From a virus: a stretch of DNA of 24,357 nt. A model generated the notes under the pieces. The model worked only from the letters and a program-made list of their open reading frames with translations, was not told the origin of the DNA and made no database searches. The translations under genes and the position numbers were made by a program. The stretch spans positions 1-24,357 of IMG/VR virus record IMGVR_UViG_3300043436_000632; one strand, 5' to 3'. Positions 15,823 through 21,778 of the stretch are shown here, in pieces (the first letter of the stretch is position 1; each line of letters begins with the position of its first letter).

Positions 15823-16283
15823 AACTATCACAACACTTATCATTAAGCGAGGTTACTCGTAGCGAGTCAGCAAAAAGAAACGGAATAAGTAATATGCCTA
15901 CAGAACAGCATATTGCTAATTTCAAGTTATTAGCAGAAAAAGTATTTGAGCCTGTTAGAGTTCACTTTGGAGTACCTATTCATATATCCAGTGCTTACAG
16001 GTCTATTGAACTTAATCGTGTGGTGAAGGGAAGTTTGACCAGTCAGCATTGCACAGGTGAAGCGATTGACGTGGATATGGATGGTTCTCCAAGCGGTGTA
16101 ACTAATAAAATGGTATTTAATTACATTAAAGATAATCTTGAATTTGACCAATTAATCTGGGAATTTGGAACAAAAGAAAATCCAGATTGGGTTCACGTTT
16201 CTTATGAATCAACAGGCAGACAAAGAAAGCAAGTATTAAGAGCAGTTAGGGCAAATGGTAAAACAACCTACCAAAACTACTAA
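15819..16283 (+). CDS. Endolysin, peptidase M15A family
   Basis: This 154-residue protein carries the M15A zinc peptidase pattern: SSAYRSIELN (residues 57-66), then SLTSQHCTGEAIDVD with zinc ligands His77 and Asp84, and WVHVSY with His126; Glu115 in LIWEFG is the probable catalytic residue. Members cut peptide stems of peptidoglycan (D-Ala-D-Ala or L-Ala-D-Glu). No signal peptide is seen, so it should need the holin for release. It starts by ATGA overlap with the microprotein. A second lytic enzyme follows 1 nt after its stop. Confidence 0.9.
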   Translation: MKLSQHLSLSEVTRSESAKRNGISNMPTEQHIANFKLLAEKVFEPVRVHFGVPIHISSAYRSIELNRVVKGSLTSQHCTGEAIDVDMDGSPSGVTNKMVFNYIKDNLEFDQLIWEFGTKENPDWVHVSYESTGRQRKQVLRAVRANGKTTYQNY

Positions 16284-16284
16284 T

Positions 16285-16878
16285 ATGATTCCCAAAAAGG
16301 CTATTGAACTAATTATCAAACACGAGGTTGGAGGTAGAGCCGTTTATGAACGCAGATACCAAAAACCTATCTTAACCGAGAACGGAGTAGTTATTGGAAT
16401 AGGATACAATTTGAGTGAGGTTAGGGATAATAAATTCTTTAGCGATTGGGATGGCTTAAATTTAAACTTCTTACACGCATTAAGGAAAGTGGTCGGTATA
16501 AAAGGTGAAGCCGTTAAATCAATGATGCGAGGCGAAATACTACAAGTTAGGATTCCGTACAATTTTGCATACGATGTATTCGTTAATAAGTCGCTACCTA
16601 AGTATTATGCAATGACTAAGGCAATTTACCCAGAATTAGACAATTTAAACGAGGACACAAGAGGTGCTTTGGTTTCAATGATTTATAACAGAGGGAACAA
16701 GTTAGATGGCGATAGTCGAAAGGAAATGAGGGCAATAGTTGACCTTGTGGCAAAAGCGGATTACGAGGGCATTGCCGACCAAATAGAACGCAGTAAAAGG
16801 CTATGGGAAAATGGATTAGATGGATTGGTCAAACGCAGAGAAGAAGAAGCAGATTTGATACTAAACTCACTAACCTAA
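16285..16878 (+). CDS. Muramidase, pesticin/phage lysozyme-like
   Basis: This 197-residue protein should cut the glycan strands of peptidoglycan. Near its start it has IIKHEVGGRAVYERRYQKP with candidate catalytic Glu14, then TENGVVIGIGYNLSEV, matching the pesticin/T4-like lysozyme pattern in which Glu precedes a GIGY motif. Later GALVSMIYNRG is the helix typical of these enzymes. I chose the start at 16285 over the in-frame ATG at 16255, because 16255 lies inside the peptidase gene while 16285 is 2 nt after its stop and gives the canonical short N-terminus. No export signal. Confidence 0.8.
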   Translation: MIPKKAIELIIKHEVGGRAVYERRYQKPILTENGVVIGIGYNLSEVRDNKFFSDWDGLNLNFLHALRKVVGIKGEAVKSMMRGEILQVRIPYNFAYDVFVNKSLPKYYAMTKAIYPELDNLNEDTRGALVSMIYNRGNKLDGDSRKEMRAIVDLVAKADYEGIADQIERSKRLWENGLDGLVKRREEEADLILNSLT

Positions 16879-16887
16879 AATAAACCT

Positions 16888-17928
16888 ATGGCAACAACAA
16901 AAAACAAAGGCGGAAGCAAAACCACAATGAGTGGAAAAATAGTCTTGGACTATTTAGCTAAATATCCTCAATGGATGCCTTCTAACACTTTAGCTTCTTT
17001 GATTATGAAGGAGCAAAGCGCACACTTTGACAATCAAGAGAATGTTAGATACTTGATAAGATATTACAGGGGTAAGGCAGGAGAAACTAAAAGTGTAAGA
17101 GGTGTAAACAAGCAATTTGTAGAAGATTTTAAACGTACAGGCTCACACTTTGTGCAACCGCCTACTTGGGTAGAAGAAAAGGTTGTTTATTGTTTACCGA
17201 TAGGAATTAAGAAGATGGGTTTTATAAGCGATTTGCAAGTGCCATTTCATGACCCAAAGGCAATAGATGTTTGCTTTAAATACTTAAACGAACAAAAGAT
17301 TGATTCATTATTTATCAATGGCGATTTGGTTGACTTTTACCAATTAAGTGATTTCCAGAAAGACCCAAGAGTTAGAAAGTTTGATGAAGAATACGAGGCA
17401 ATAATTGAGATGCTTGGATTTATAAGAGCATCATTTCCTTTGATTCCTATTTATTACAACTTAGATGCGAATCACGAATTTAGGTATGAAAGGTATATGA
17501 GAACCAAAGCACCAGAGTTATTAGGGTTGAATGGTAAGTTTGACATTGAGGAAATATTGATGCTAAATACTTTTAACATTATAGGAATTAAAAACATAGA
17601 CCACGTTAAGTTCGGCAAATTACCTATTATTCACGGAGATACTACATTTAGAAGGGGTAGCGGTGTAAACCCAGCAAAGACCCTTTACGACAGGGTTAAG
17701 CAGTCGGCAATCGCTTCGCACGTTCATCAAGTACAATCTTACACAACCAAGAATCAGTTTGATGAAGAAGTATTTACTTGCTGGACCACAGGGCATTTGA
17801 TGCATCCTAACGTGGAATATTGTAAGCACGTTGATAATTACTCACAAGGGTTTGCGATATTAGAAAAAGATGTTGAAGGATACTATTCGGTGCAAAATAA
17901 AAGAATATATAAAAACAAAATTTTCTAA
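16888..17928 (+). CDS. Calcineurin-like metallophosphoesterase
   Basis: The 346-residue protein has an N-terminal ~90 residues of unknown, partly HTH-like character, then a metallophosphoesterase domain: FISDLQVPFHD with Asp115 and His121, INGDLVDF with Asp146, NLDANHEFRYER with Asn195-His196-Glu197, IIHGD with His249 and SHVHQ with His278/His280. The third motif reads ANHE rather than the usual GNHE/GNHD. The fold acts on phosphoesters, but substrate cannot be told; phage members are proposed for nucleic acid processing. It begins 9 nt after the muramidase stop. Confidence 0.88.
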   Translation: MATTKNKGGSKTTMSGKIVLDYLAKYPQWMPSNTLASLIMKEQSAHFDNQENVRYLIRYYRGKAGETKSVRGVNKQFVEDFKRTGSHFVQPPTWVEEKVVYCLPIGIKKMGFISDLQVPFHDPKAIDVCFKYLNEQKIDSLFINGDLVDFYQLSDFQKDPRVRKFDEEYEAIIEMLGFIRASFPLIPIYYNLDANHEFRYERYMRTKAPELLGLNGKFDIEEILMLNTFNIIGIKNIDHVKFGKLPIIHGDTTFRRGSGVNPAKTLYDRVKQSAIASHVHQVQSYTTKNQFDEEVFTCWTTGHLMHPNVEYCKHVDNYSQGFAILEKDVEGYYSVQNKRIYKNKIF

Positions 17929-17929
17929 T

Positions 17930-18121
17930 ATGAGATTCCCTAAAAACTTTGCAAAATTGACATCAATACAACAAGAACAATGGCTGGTAGCTAAACTAAT
18001 TGAACTCCACAATTTAGAGCAAGAAATCAAGTTAACATTAGGCAAGATAAGAGGTGGAGAGAAACTAATATTTAAAGAGGTTGATAGACCAGATTTAGCT
18101 TTATTGAAAGATGAAGATTAA
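17930..18121 (+). CDS. Small helical protein (63 aa), unknown
   Basis: MRFPKNFAKLTSIQQEQWLV, then AKLIELHNLEQEIKLTLGKI, then a tail with VDRPDLALLKDED. It is predicted mostly helical, perhaps with a short coiled coil. I use the ATG at 17930, which is 1 nt after the phosphoesterase stop, rather than the frame-extended ATG at 17870 that lies inside that gene. The 3' end overlaps the next gene by 11 nt. No family recognised. Confidence 0.7.
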   Translation: MRFPKNFAKLTSIQQEQWLVAKLIELHNLEQEIKLTLGKIRGGEKLIFKEVDRPDLALLKDED

Positions 18122-18380
18122 AGTTATATATCGCAAACTCGGAAGGGAACAAGCGCACGGCATTGCCGAAAGTGATGGTGTAGTTTATATTGACTCACGG
18201 CTAAAGGGCAAGAAGCAGCTTGAAATTTTGTTGCACGAATGCTTACACATCCTGAACCCAATGGATGACGAAGATGCAATTATTGAGAAAAGCGTAACTT
18301 TATGTAAGGTTCTTTGGCAACAAGGATACCGAATGGTAGATAATTCAAACGATACACCATTACAAGATGGTTCTAAATAG
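18111..18380 (+). CDS. Small HExxH zinc metalloprotein
   Basis: This 89-residue protein contains LLHECLHIL (His42-Glu43-x-x-His46), a zinc metallopeptidase motif, followed by an acidic segment (NPMDDEDAIIEKS) and LWQQGYRMVDN, the pattern of very small phage metallopeptidases related in layout to SprT/ImmA-type minimal domains. The N-terminus has a strand (IKVIYRK) and VVYIDSRL. Candidate third ligand is one of the acidic residues after the motif. Role and substrate are unknown. It is the last gene of the late block, with two terminators following. Confidence 0.72.
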   Translation: MKIKVIYRKLGREQAHGIAESDGVVYIDSRLKGKKQLEILLHECLHILNPMDDEDAIIEKSVTLCKVLWQQGYRMVDNSNDTPLQDGSK

Positions 18381-18400
18381 TTGTTCGTTCATAGTTCCTC

Positions 18401-18424
18401 ACCCCTAAAAAGGTGGGGTTTTTT
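18401..18424 (+). terminator. Intrinsic terminator T1 of the late block
   Basis: ACCCC pairs with GGGGT across a 9-nt loop, and a run of T follows, 20 nt after the stop of the HExxH gene. Confidence 0.7.
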
Positions 18425-18463
18425 ATATATCTTTGGCTTTCATATTGGAGAACTTAGGTTTAG

Positions 18464-18495
18464 CCACCCTTTTAGTCTTATTAGGGTGGTTTTTT
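18464..18495 (+). terminator. Intrinsic terminator T2 of the late block
   Basis: CCACCCT (18464-18470) and AGGGTGG (18483-18489) form a perfect 7-bp stem with a 12-nt loop, followed by six T. It backs up T1. Confidence 0.85.
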
Positions 18496-18641
18496 ATGCA
18501 AAATATACTCTTGTACGTATAATAGCCGTACACTTGTTATACTTTTATGTATTAAAGTAACATATATTCATACAATAAAGTGTCATAAAACGCACTTTTT
18601 AGTACATATTTATATAAAAACGTAACAAAGTAAAGGTAAAA

Positions 18642-18682
18642 CTTGACTTATATTGTAATAAAGTAAGTCAATTACTTGACTT
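18642..18682. promoter_or_regulatory. Operator-like cluster of three TTGACTT/AAGTCAA elements
   Basis: Identical 7-bp words occur at 18643-18649 (TTGACTT), 18665-18671 (AAGTCAA, inverted) and 18676-18682 (TTGACTT). Their centres are 22 and 11 bp apart, so they face the same helix side. The last two make a perfect 7-bp inverted repeat with a TTAC loop and a short T-run. They lie ~95 bp upstream of the early promoter -7 element. Confidence 0.5.
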
Positions 18683-18749
18683 TTTGAGTTATATACCATT
18701 TATCCTTATTATTTGCCGTTCATCACATTTATTTAAAATACTTGGCTTG

Positions 18750-18783
18750 TTTGATAAAGTTATAAGGTTTTACCCTATCTTTG
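18750..18783 (+). promoter_or_regulatory. Early promoter (TTTG-N22-TATCTTTG)
   Basis: TTTG at 18750-18753 and TATCTTTG at 18776-18783 match the Bacteroidota -33/-7 elements with a 22-nt spacer, at the upper end of the usual range. It lies 20 nt before the first early ATG and just after the operator-like cluster. Confidence 0.7.
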
Positions 18784-18803
18784 AATCCTAAACCAAAAAC
18801 AAT

Positions 18804-19094
18804 ATGAAAACAGTTACACAAAAAGAATTACAAATGTTACACGACATCTATAATGAACAAAATACAGATAGTTGTGGTAATTACAAAGTTGAAACAAACG
18901 AGCAAAAAGGTTTAATTGGCTCTTTAGTAAAAAAAGATTTAGTTTTTGATGCATTTCAAGGAGATACATTTGGTAAGAATTGGCAGTTTACAAAATACTC
19001 ATTTTGTTGCACTATGGAAGGCATTAATCTTTTATCTAAAAATGGGTTTAATGTATCACATTTAATGGAATACTACGAATTATATCAATCATAA
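18804..19094 (+). CDS. First early gene, hypothetical protein (96 aa)
   Basis: The protein begins MKTVTQKELQMLHDIYNEQN and includes EQKGLIGSLVKKDLVFDAF and a late FTKYSFCCTMEGINLLS with paired Cys. It may carry a winged-helix-like layout (helix, then LIGSLVKKDLV as a recognition-like helix, then a strand), so a small regulator is possible, but I do not recognise a family. It is the first gene behind the early promoter and starts in the leader motif AAACCAAAAACAAT shared with two other early genes. Confidence 0.65.
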   Translation: MKTVTQKELQMLHDIYNEQNTDSCGNYKVETNEQKGLIGSLVKKDLVFDAFQGDTFGKNWQFTKYSFCCTMEGINLLSKNGFNVSHLMEYYELYQS

Positions 19095-19124
19095 AATAAG
19101 TTAGGGGTGCGGCTAATCAACGCA

Positions 19125-19149
19125 TAATTTTTAAACCAAAACAACCAAT
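19125..19149 (+). promoter_or_regulatory. Early-type leader with TAATTTTT element
   Basis: TAATTTTT (19125-19132), a one-base departure from TAnnTTTG, is followed by AAACCAAAACAACCAAT and ATG. The same arrangement occurs at 20275-20301 and, with a perfect element, at 18776-18803. No -33 match is found. Confidence 0.4.
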
Positions 19150-19278
19150 ATGAACAAGTTAAAAACACCACAACAAAAAGCTAATGAACGCTACCAAGCA
19201 GAAAGCATCAAACCTATGTACGCATTTATCATTGTATGCGTGGCATTTTTAATTACAGCAATCCTTCAAAACATTTAA
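19150..19278 (+). CDS. 42-residue membrane microprotein
   Basis: MNKLKTPQQKANERYQAESI, then a TM segment of about 19 residues (MYAFIIVCVAFLITAILQN). It starts directly after the conserved early leader motif, so it is likely translated, and ends 2 nt before the next ATG. Function unknown; small early membrane proteins of phages often act on host defence or superinfection, but nothing here proves that. Confidence 0.65.
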   Translation: MNKLKTPQQKANERYQAESIKPMYAFIIVCVAFLITAILQNI

Positions 19279-19280
19279 TT

Positions 19281-19448
19281 ATGGACGCAATTCAAACCTT
19301 TATTTACACATTAGAAACTCAATTAAAGACAATGCCAAATGGCTATGTAAGAGATACAGTAACCGCCTGTAAGGAATTAGCCGAAGGCATAAAAGCAATT
19401 TATGAAAACCCTAATAACAACATTAGTAACCAACCAAATCAAGACTAA
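19281..19448 (+). CDS. Small helical protein (55 aa), unknown
   Basis: MDAIQTFIYTLETQLKTMPN, then VRDTVTACKELAEGIKAIYE and a polar Asn/Gln-rich end. It is largely amphipathic helix. I take the ATG at 19281, 2 nt after the previous stop, not the in-frame ATG at 19236 that lies inside the previous gene. The last 47 nt overlap the ribbon-helix-helix gene. No family recognised. Confidence 0.65.
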   Translation: MDAIQTFIYTLETQLKTMPNGYVRDTVTACKELAEGIKAIYENPNNNISNQPNQD

Positions 19449-19620
19449 TCTGCAAACCGAAGCCGACAACAAAGGCATAACGCTTAGTAAGTTGGTTTAC
19501 AAAATCCTAAAACAATATGAGCAAACTAATCTATCAAGAGAAACAACTGAAGTTGCACAAAAGAGCAACAATCCTTCTGGAACTGCTAAAACAAGCACAG
19601 GGAAGGCAAAATCTATTTGA
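19402..19620 (+). CDS. Ribbon-helix-helix (CopG/Arc-like) protein
   Basis: Residues ~5-45 (LVTNQIKTNLQTEADNKGIT, then LSKLVYKILKQYEQ) show the ribbon-helix-helix order: short strand, helix A, GITLS turn, helix B. Such proteins dimerise and bind operators through the strand, so this may be an early transcriptional regulator, possibly for the cluster at 18642-18682. The C-terminal 25 residues are Ser/Thr/Asn-rich and probably disordered; that part is also covered by the next gene for 104 nt in another frame. A toxin-antitoxin partner was not found. Confidence 0.6.
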   Translation: MKTLITTLVTNQIKTNLQTEADNKGITLSKLVYKILKQYEQTNLSRETTEVAQKSNNPSGTAKTSTGKAKSI

Positions 19621-19813
19621 GGCTGACCTTGCAGAATGGAGGCGAGGATTGGACACAACAAGAACAATGATTAGCGAGGAAGATTTGTTAATTAAAATTG
19701 CAAGGATGAATGACATCCAACGCAGAATCCTTAAAAGCTACCATTACTTAATCTTAGACCTTTATACATTAACCGAGGACTTTATGTTACCAATAAACCT
19801 TTTACATTTCTAA
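19517..19813 (+). CDS. Helical protein (98 aa), overlapping the RHH gene
   Basis: MSKLIYQEKQLKLHKRATIL, then LLELLKQAQGRQNLFEADLA, WRRGLDTTRTMISEEDLLIK and later DIQRRILKSYHYLILDLYTL. The protein is strongly helical and may form a coiled coil. The first 104 nt are inside the ribbon-helix-helix gene. Later in-frame ATG codons (such as in TMISEEDLL) would shorten it to under half, so the long form seems more natural. Its stop shares bases with the next start (TAATG). No family recognised. Confidence 0.6.
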   Translation: MSKLIYQEKQLKLHKRATILLELLKQAQGRQNLFEADLAEWRRGLDTTRTMISEEDLLIKIARMNDIQRRILKSYHYLILDLYTLTEDFMLPINLLHF

Positions 19814-20250
19814 TGAGAGAAGTACACAAAACATATATGGCAGAACTTGAAATAGAGGTTTTGCGAGAAAAGAACAAAAAACTTAAGCAAGAAATAAATC
19901 AATTAAAGGATTTATTAGACAAGCATTTAAACATAAAAACAATAAGAATGGACAAAGAACAACAAAAGGAATATGCAATTCAAATGGCGGAAAAAATATG
20001 TAATTACTATCAAATTAAGTATGGACAAATGATGTCTAAATACAGAGGTGAGGAGGTTACTTTAGCAAGGCAAATGACTATGTATTTCACTAAGGAAAAG
20101 ACTGAATTAAATGGTGAGGAAATAGGTAAAATCTTTAATAGGGATAGAACCACAGTTTTACACTCTATCTCTAAAATCAAAGGACAACTATCAAATAAGT
20201 TTGATGATACCATAAAAAAGGACATTTTCAACTTAAATGTGCTACTTTAA
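19813..20250 (+). CDS. DnaA domain IV-like DNA-binding protein with coiled coil
   Basis: The protein has 145 residues. Residues ~8-38 are a coiled coil (MAELEIEVLREKNKKLKQEI), and residues ~55-122 match the DNA-binding domain IV of DnaA: CNYYQIKYGQMMSKYRGEEV, LARQMTMYFTKE, then the hallmark DRTTVLHSISKI at 111-122, close to DHTTVLHA of true DnaA. No Walker or AAA+ residues exist. It could bind DnaA boxes without ATP-driven unwinding, acting as regulator, decoy or origin-marking factor. It precedes bet and the replication protein. The domain match is strong; the role is inferred. Confidence 0.85.
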   Translation: MREVHKTYMAELEIEVLREKNKKLKQEINQLKDLLDKHLNIKTIRMDKEQQKEYAIQMAEKICNYYQIKYGQMMSKYRGEEVTLARQMTMYFTKEKTELNGEEIGKIFNRDRTTVLHSISKIKGQLSNKFDDTIKKDIFNLNVLL

Positions 20251-20282
20251 TTTGGTTATTAACACTAAAGTAACTAATTTTA
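20251..20282 (+). promoter_or_regulatory. Candidate promoter (TTTG-N20-TAATTTTA) for bet
   Basis: TTTG (20251-20254) and TAATTTTA (20275-20282, one mismatch to TAnnTTTG) have a canonical 20-nt spacer. The leader AACTCTAAAACCAACCAAT leads to the ATG at 20302 and resembles the leaders of two other early genes. Confidence 0.55.
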
Positions 20283-20301
20283 AACTCTAAAACCAACCAA
20301 T

Positions 20302-21018
20302 ATGAATGACCAACAACTGGCTAAAAAGCCACAACTTTCGTACACGAAAGACCAAGTAGAGTTGATTAAATCACAGATTGCTCCAGATGCAACAGTTGAT
20401 GAATTAAAACTCTTTCTTTATCAAGCACAACGCACAGGACTTGATGCATTATCAAGGCAAATTTATTGCATCCACAGAAACGTAAAAACACCAAATGGAT
20501 GGAGTAAAAAAATGACAATCCAAACGAGCATTGATGGATTCCGAGTAATTGCTGAACGTAGCGGAAACTATGGTGGACAAAGTGAACCAATTTTTACTGA
20601 ACAAGATGGTAAATTAATATCTTGCAAGGTATCAGTATTTAAGTTTAGAGGAGATGTAAGATATGAAGCAGCCGTTGGAGTAGCTTACTGGGATGAATAC
20701 TGTCAAACAACAAACGATGGTAAACCTATGGGTTTATGGTCGAAAATGCCACATACGATGTTGAGTAAGGTGGCAGAAAGTTTGGCGCTTCGCCGTGCAT
20801 ATCCTAATGATTTAAGCGGACTTTACACAGGAGATGAGATGGCACAAAGCGATGAAAAACCAGCCTACATTAAAACGCACAATAATCTTGATGACTTGGA
20901 GTTAGCTATTGATTTATGTATAAGTACAAACGAATTGGCTGAACTCTACACATTGAATCAAGAATTAGCCGATAAAGAAGTAACTAAATTATTTACCAAG
21001 AAAAAACAAACTTTATGA
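20302..21018 (+). CDS. bet: Single-strand annealing recombinase, Bet/RecT family
   Basis: The 238-residue protein fits phage recombination protein Bet: LKLFLYQAQRTGLDALSRQI at 36-54, MTIQTSIDGFRVIAERSG at 71-88, WSKMPHTMLSKVAESLALRR at 146-165, and LSGLYTGDEMA at 171-181. Such proteins coat single-stranded DNA and anneal it, for recombination and genome end repair. Its usual partner, a 5'-3' exonuclease, is not seen in this window. The gene has its own promoter-like sequence. The family call is strong. Confidence 0.92.
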   Translation: MNDQQLAKKPQLSYTKDQVELIKSQIAPDATVDELKLFLYQAQRTGLDALSRQIYCIHRNVKTPNGWSKKMTIQTSIDGFRVIAERSGNYGGQSEPIFTEQDGKLISCKVSVFKFRGDVRYEAAVGVAYWDEYCQTTNDGKPMGLWSKMPHTMLSKVAESLALRRAYPNDLSGLYTGDEMAQSDEKPAYIKTHNNLDDLELAIDLCISTNELAELYTLNQELADKEVTKLFTKKKQTL

Positions 21019-21260
21019 CACCATTAAGCAGATTATGGGATTTAAGAGAAGCAGTTAAGTTCTGGAATTACAAAGTTGAAACAAGCTACCCTCAAAACGC
21101 AAGTGAAATGATTCATCAATTAAATTTAGCTAAGTATAAACTTAAACTACATAAACAAAAATATTTCCCAGAGTTATTAGAGCAACCTAAAAGGGATTAC
21201 ATACCTTATCAAATGTTAGCTGATAAATTTGAAGTATTTGAAAACTATTTAAATGATTAA
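21015..21260 (+). CDS. Small helical protein (81 aa), unknown
   Basis: MTPLSRLWDLREAVKFWNYK, then NLAKYKLKLHKQKYFPELLE and MLADKFEVFENYLND. It is aromatic-rich and helical. It starts with ATGA overlapping the bet stop, so the two are probably cotranslated. Location between bet and an SSB-tip protein suggests a DNA metabolism helper, but no motif supports a specific role. Confidence 0.65.
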   Translation: MTPLSRLWDLREAVKFWNYKVETSYPQNASEMIHQLNLAKYKLKLHKQKYFPELLEQPKRDYIPYQMLADKFEVFENYLND

Positions 21261-21262
21261 TT

Positions 21263-21436
21263 ATGCCTTATTCAACTTGCTGCGGAGCATATACCGATAT
21301 GGATGAAATTGGAATTTGTCCAGATTGTTTAGAACATTGCGACTGGGAAGAAGAAGAAGATGAAGAAGAATTAGAACAAGATAGACAAACAGAACACTTA
21401 TTAGAACAAGAACAAATTAATAAACACGAAAACTAA
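21263..21436 (+). CDS. Zinc-ribbon-like acidic microprotein (57 aa)
   Basis: MPYSTCCGAYTDMDEIGICP, then DCLEHCDWEEEEDEEELEQD. The pattern CC-x(11)-C-x2-C-x3-C is a small Cys cluster that could bind zinc, followed by a very acidic stretch (DWEEEEDEEELEQD) and a polar end. It begins 2 nt after the previous stop. An acidic DNA-mimic-like tail is possible, but this is speculation; the role is unknown. Confidence 0.65.
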   Translation: MPYSTCCGAYTDMDEIGICPDCLEHCDWEEEEDEEELEQDRQTEHLLEQEQINKHEN

Positions 21437-21441
21437 AAACA

Positions 21442-21726
21442 ATGATTGTACTAAACATTTGCAAAGAAGACATCAACTGGAAAGAAGCTAAGAACGGCAA
21501 AAACTACGCAAACGTAGCTACTGACTTCTTAAAAGAACCAGATGAAAAAGGAAACACTCACACAGTATGGAACAACCAAAGCCAAGAGGAAAGAGCAGAA
21601 AAAGCTAAGAAAAACTATTGTGGTAGAGGTAAACAAGTATCTTACAATGCACCAGCTGCTAAAAAGGAATTTGCCGTAAACCAGCAAGAACTTGAAGCAC
21701 ATTCTGAAGATGATTTACCATTTTAA
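21442..21726 (+). CDS. Small protein with SSB-type C-terminal tip
   Basis: The 94-residue protein begins MIVLNICKEDINWKEAKNGK and includes YANVATDFLKEPDEKGNTHT and NYCGRGKQVSYN. The last residues, EAHSEDDLPF, match the acidic-hydrophobic tip of single-stranded DNA-binding proteins (DDDIPF), which recruits replication and repair proteins. The N-terminal 75 residues could form a small beta-barrel, but I cannot show an OB fold. Next to Bet, it may coat ssDNA or act as an interaction hub. Confidence 0.65.
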   Translation: MIVLNICKEDINWKEAKNGKNYANVATDFLKEPDEKGNTHTVWNNQSQEERAEKAKKNYCGRGKQVSYNAPAAKKEFAVNQQELEAHSEDDLPF

Positions 21727-21778
21727 AACAACCCCTCGTTGGGCGATAACGTTAAGCGCAAATTTAAAACTTACAACT

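Larger units (their letters stand above)
18381..18803. other. Intergenic control region between late and early genes
   Basis: This 423-nt stretch has no convincing gene. From left to right it holds two terminators (18401-18424, 18464-18495), an isolated TATCTTTG between them (18428-18435), an imperfect AT-rich segment with a small AAAGTG/CACTTT hairpin (18577-18598), a phased cluster of TTGACTT/AAGTCAA elements (18642-18682), and the early promoter (18750-18783). AAAGTAA-like words recur, but not in strict spacing. It is the natural place for an early/late transcription switch. Confidence 0.75.

Noticed and set aside
17870-17929. Upstream start for the 63-residue gene
   Set aside because: It lies inside the phosphoesterase gene in another frame and adds a segment with no homologous look; ATG 17930 fits 1 nt after the stop.
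18696-18706. DnaA box near TTTATCCTTA
   Set aside because: It departs from TTATCCACA in the important final positions; no exact box was found in the window.
18381-18803. Replication origin in the large intergenic region
   Set aside because: AAAGTAA-like words recur but without exact sequence or regular spacing, and no DnaA box was seen. The phased repeats at 22222-22402 are much stronger.
19236-19280. Upstream start extending the 55-residue gene
   Set aside because: It lies inside the preceding TM microprotein gene, whereas ATG 19281 is 2 nt after that gene's stop, the usual spacing here.
19402-19813. Toxin-antitoxin pair
   Set aside because: The RHH protein resembles antitoxins, but the overlapping gene shows no toxin family motif, and the order is equally well explained by a phage regulator.
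21726-21778. Hairpin CAAC-CCCTC-GTTG as a terminator
   Set aside because: The stem is just 4 bp and there is no T-run after it.
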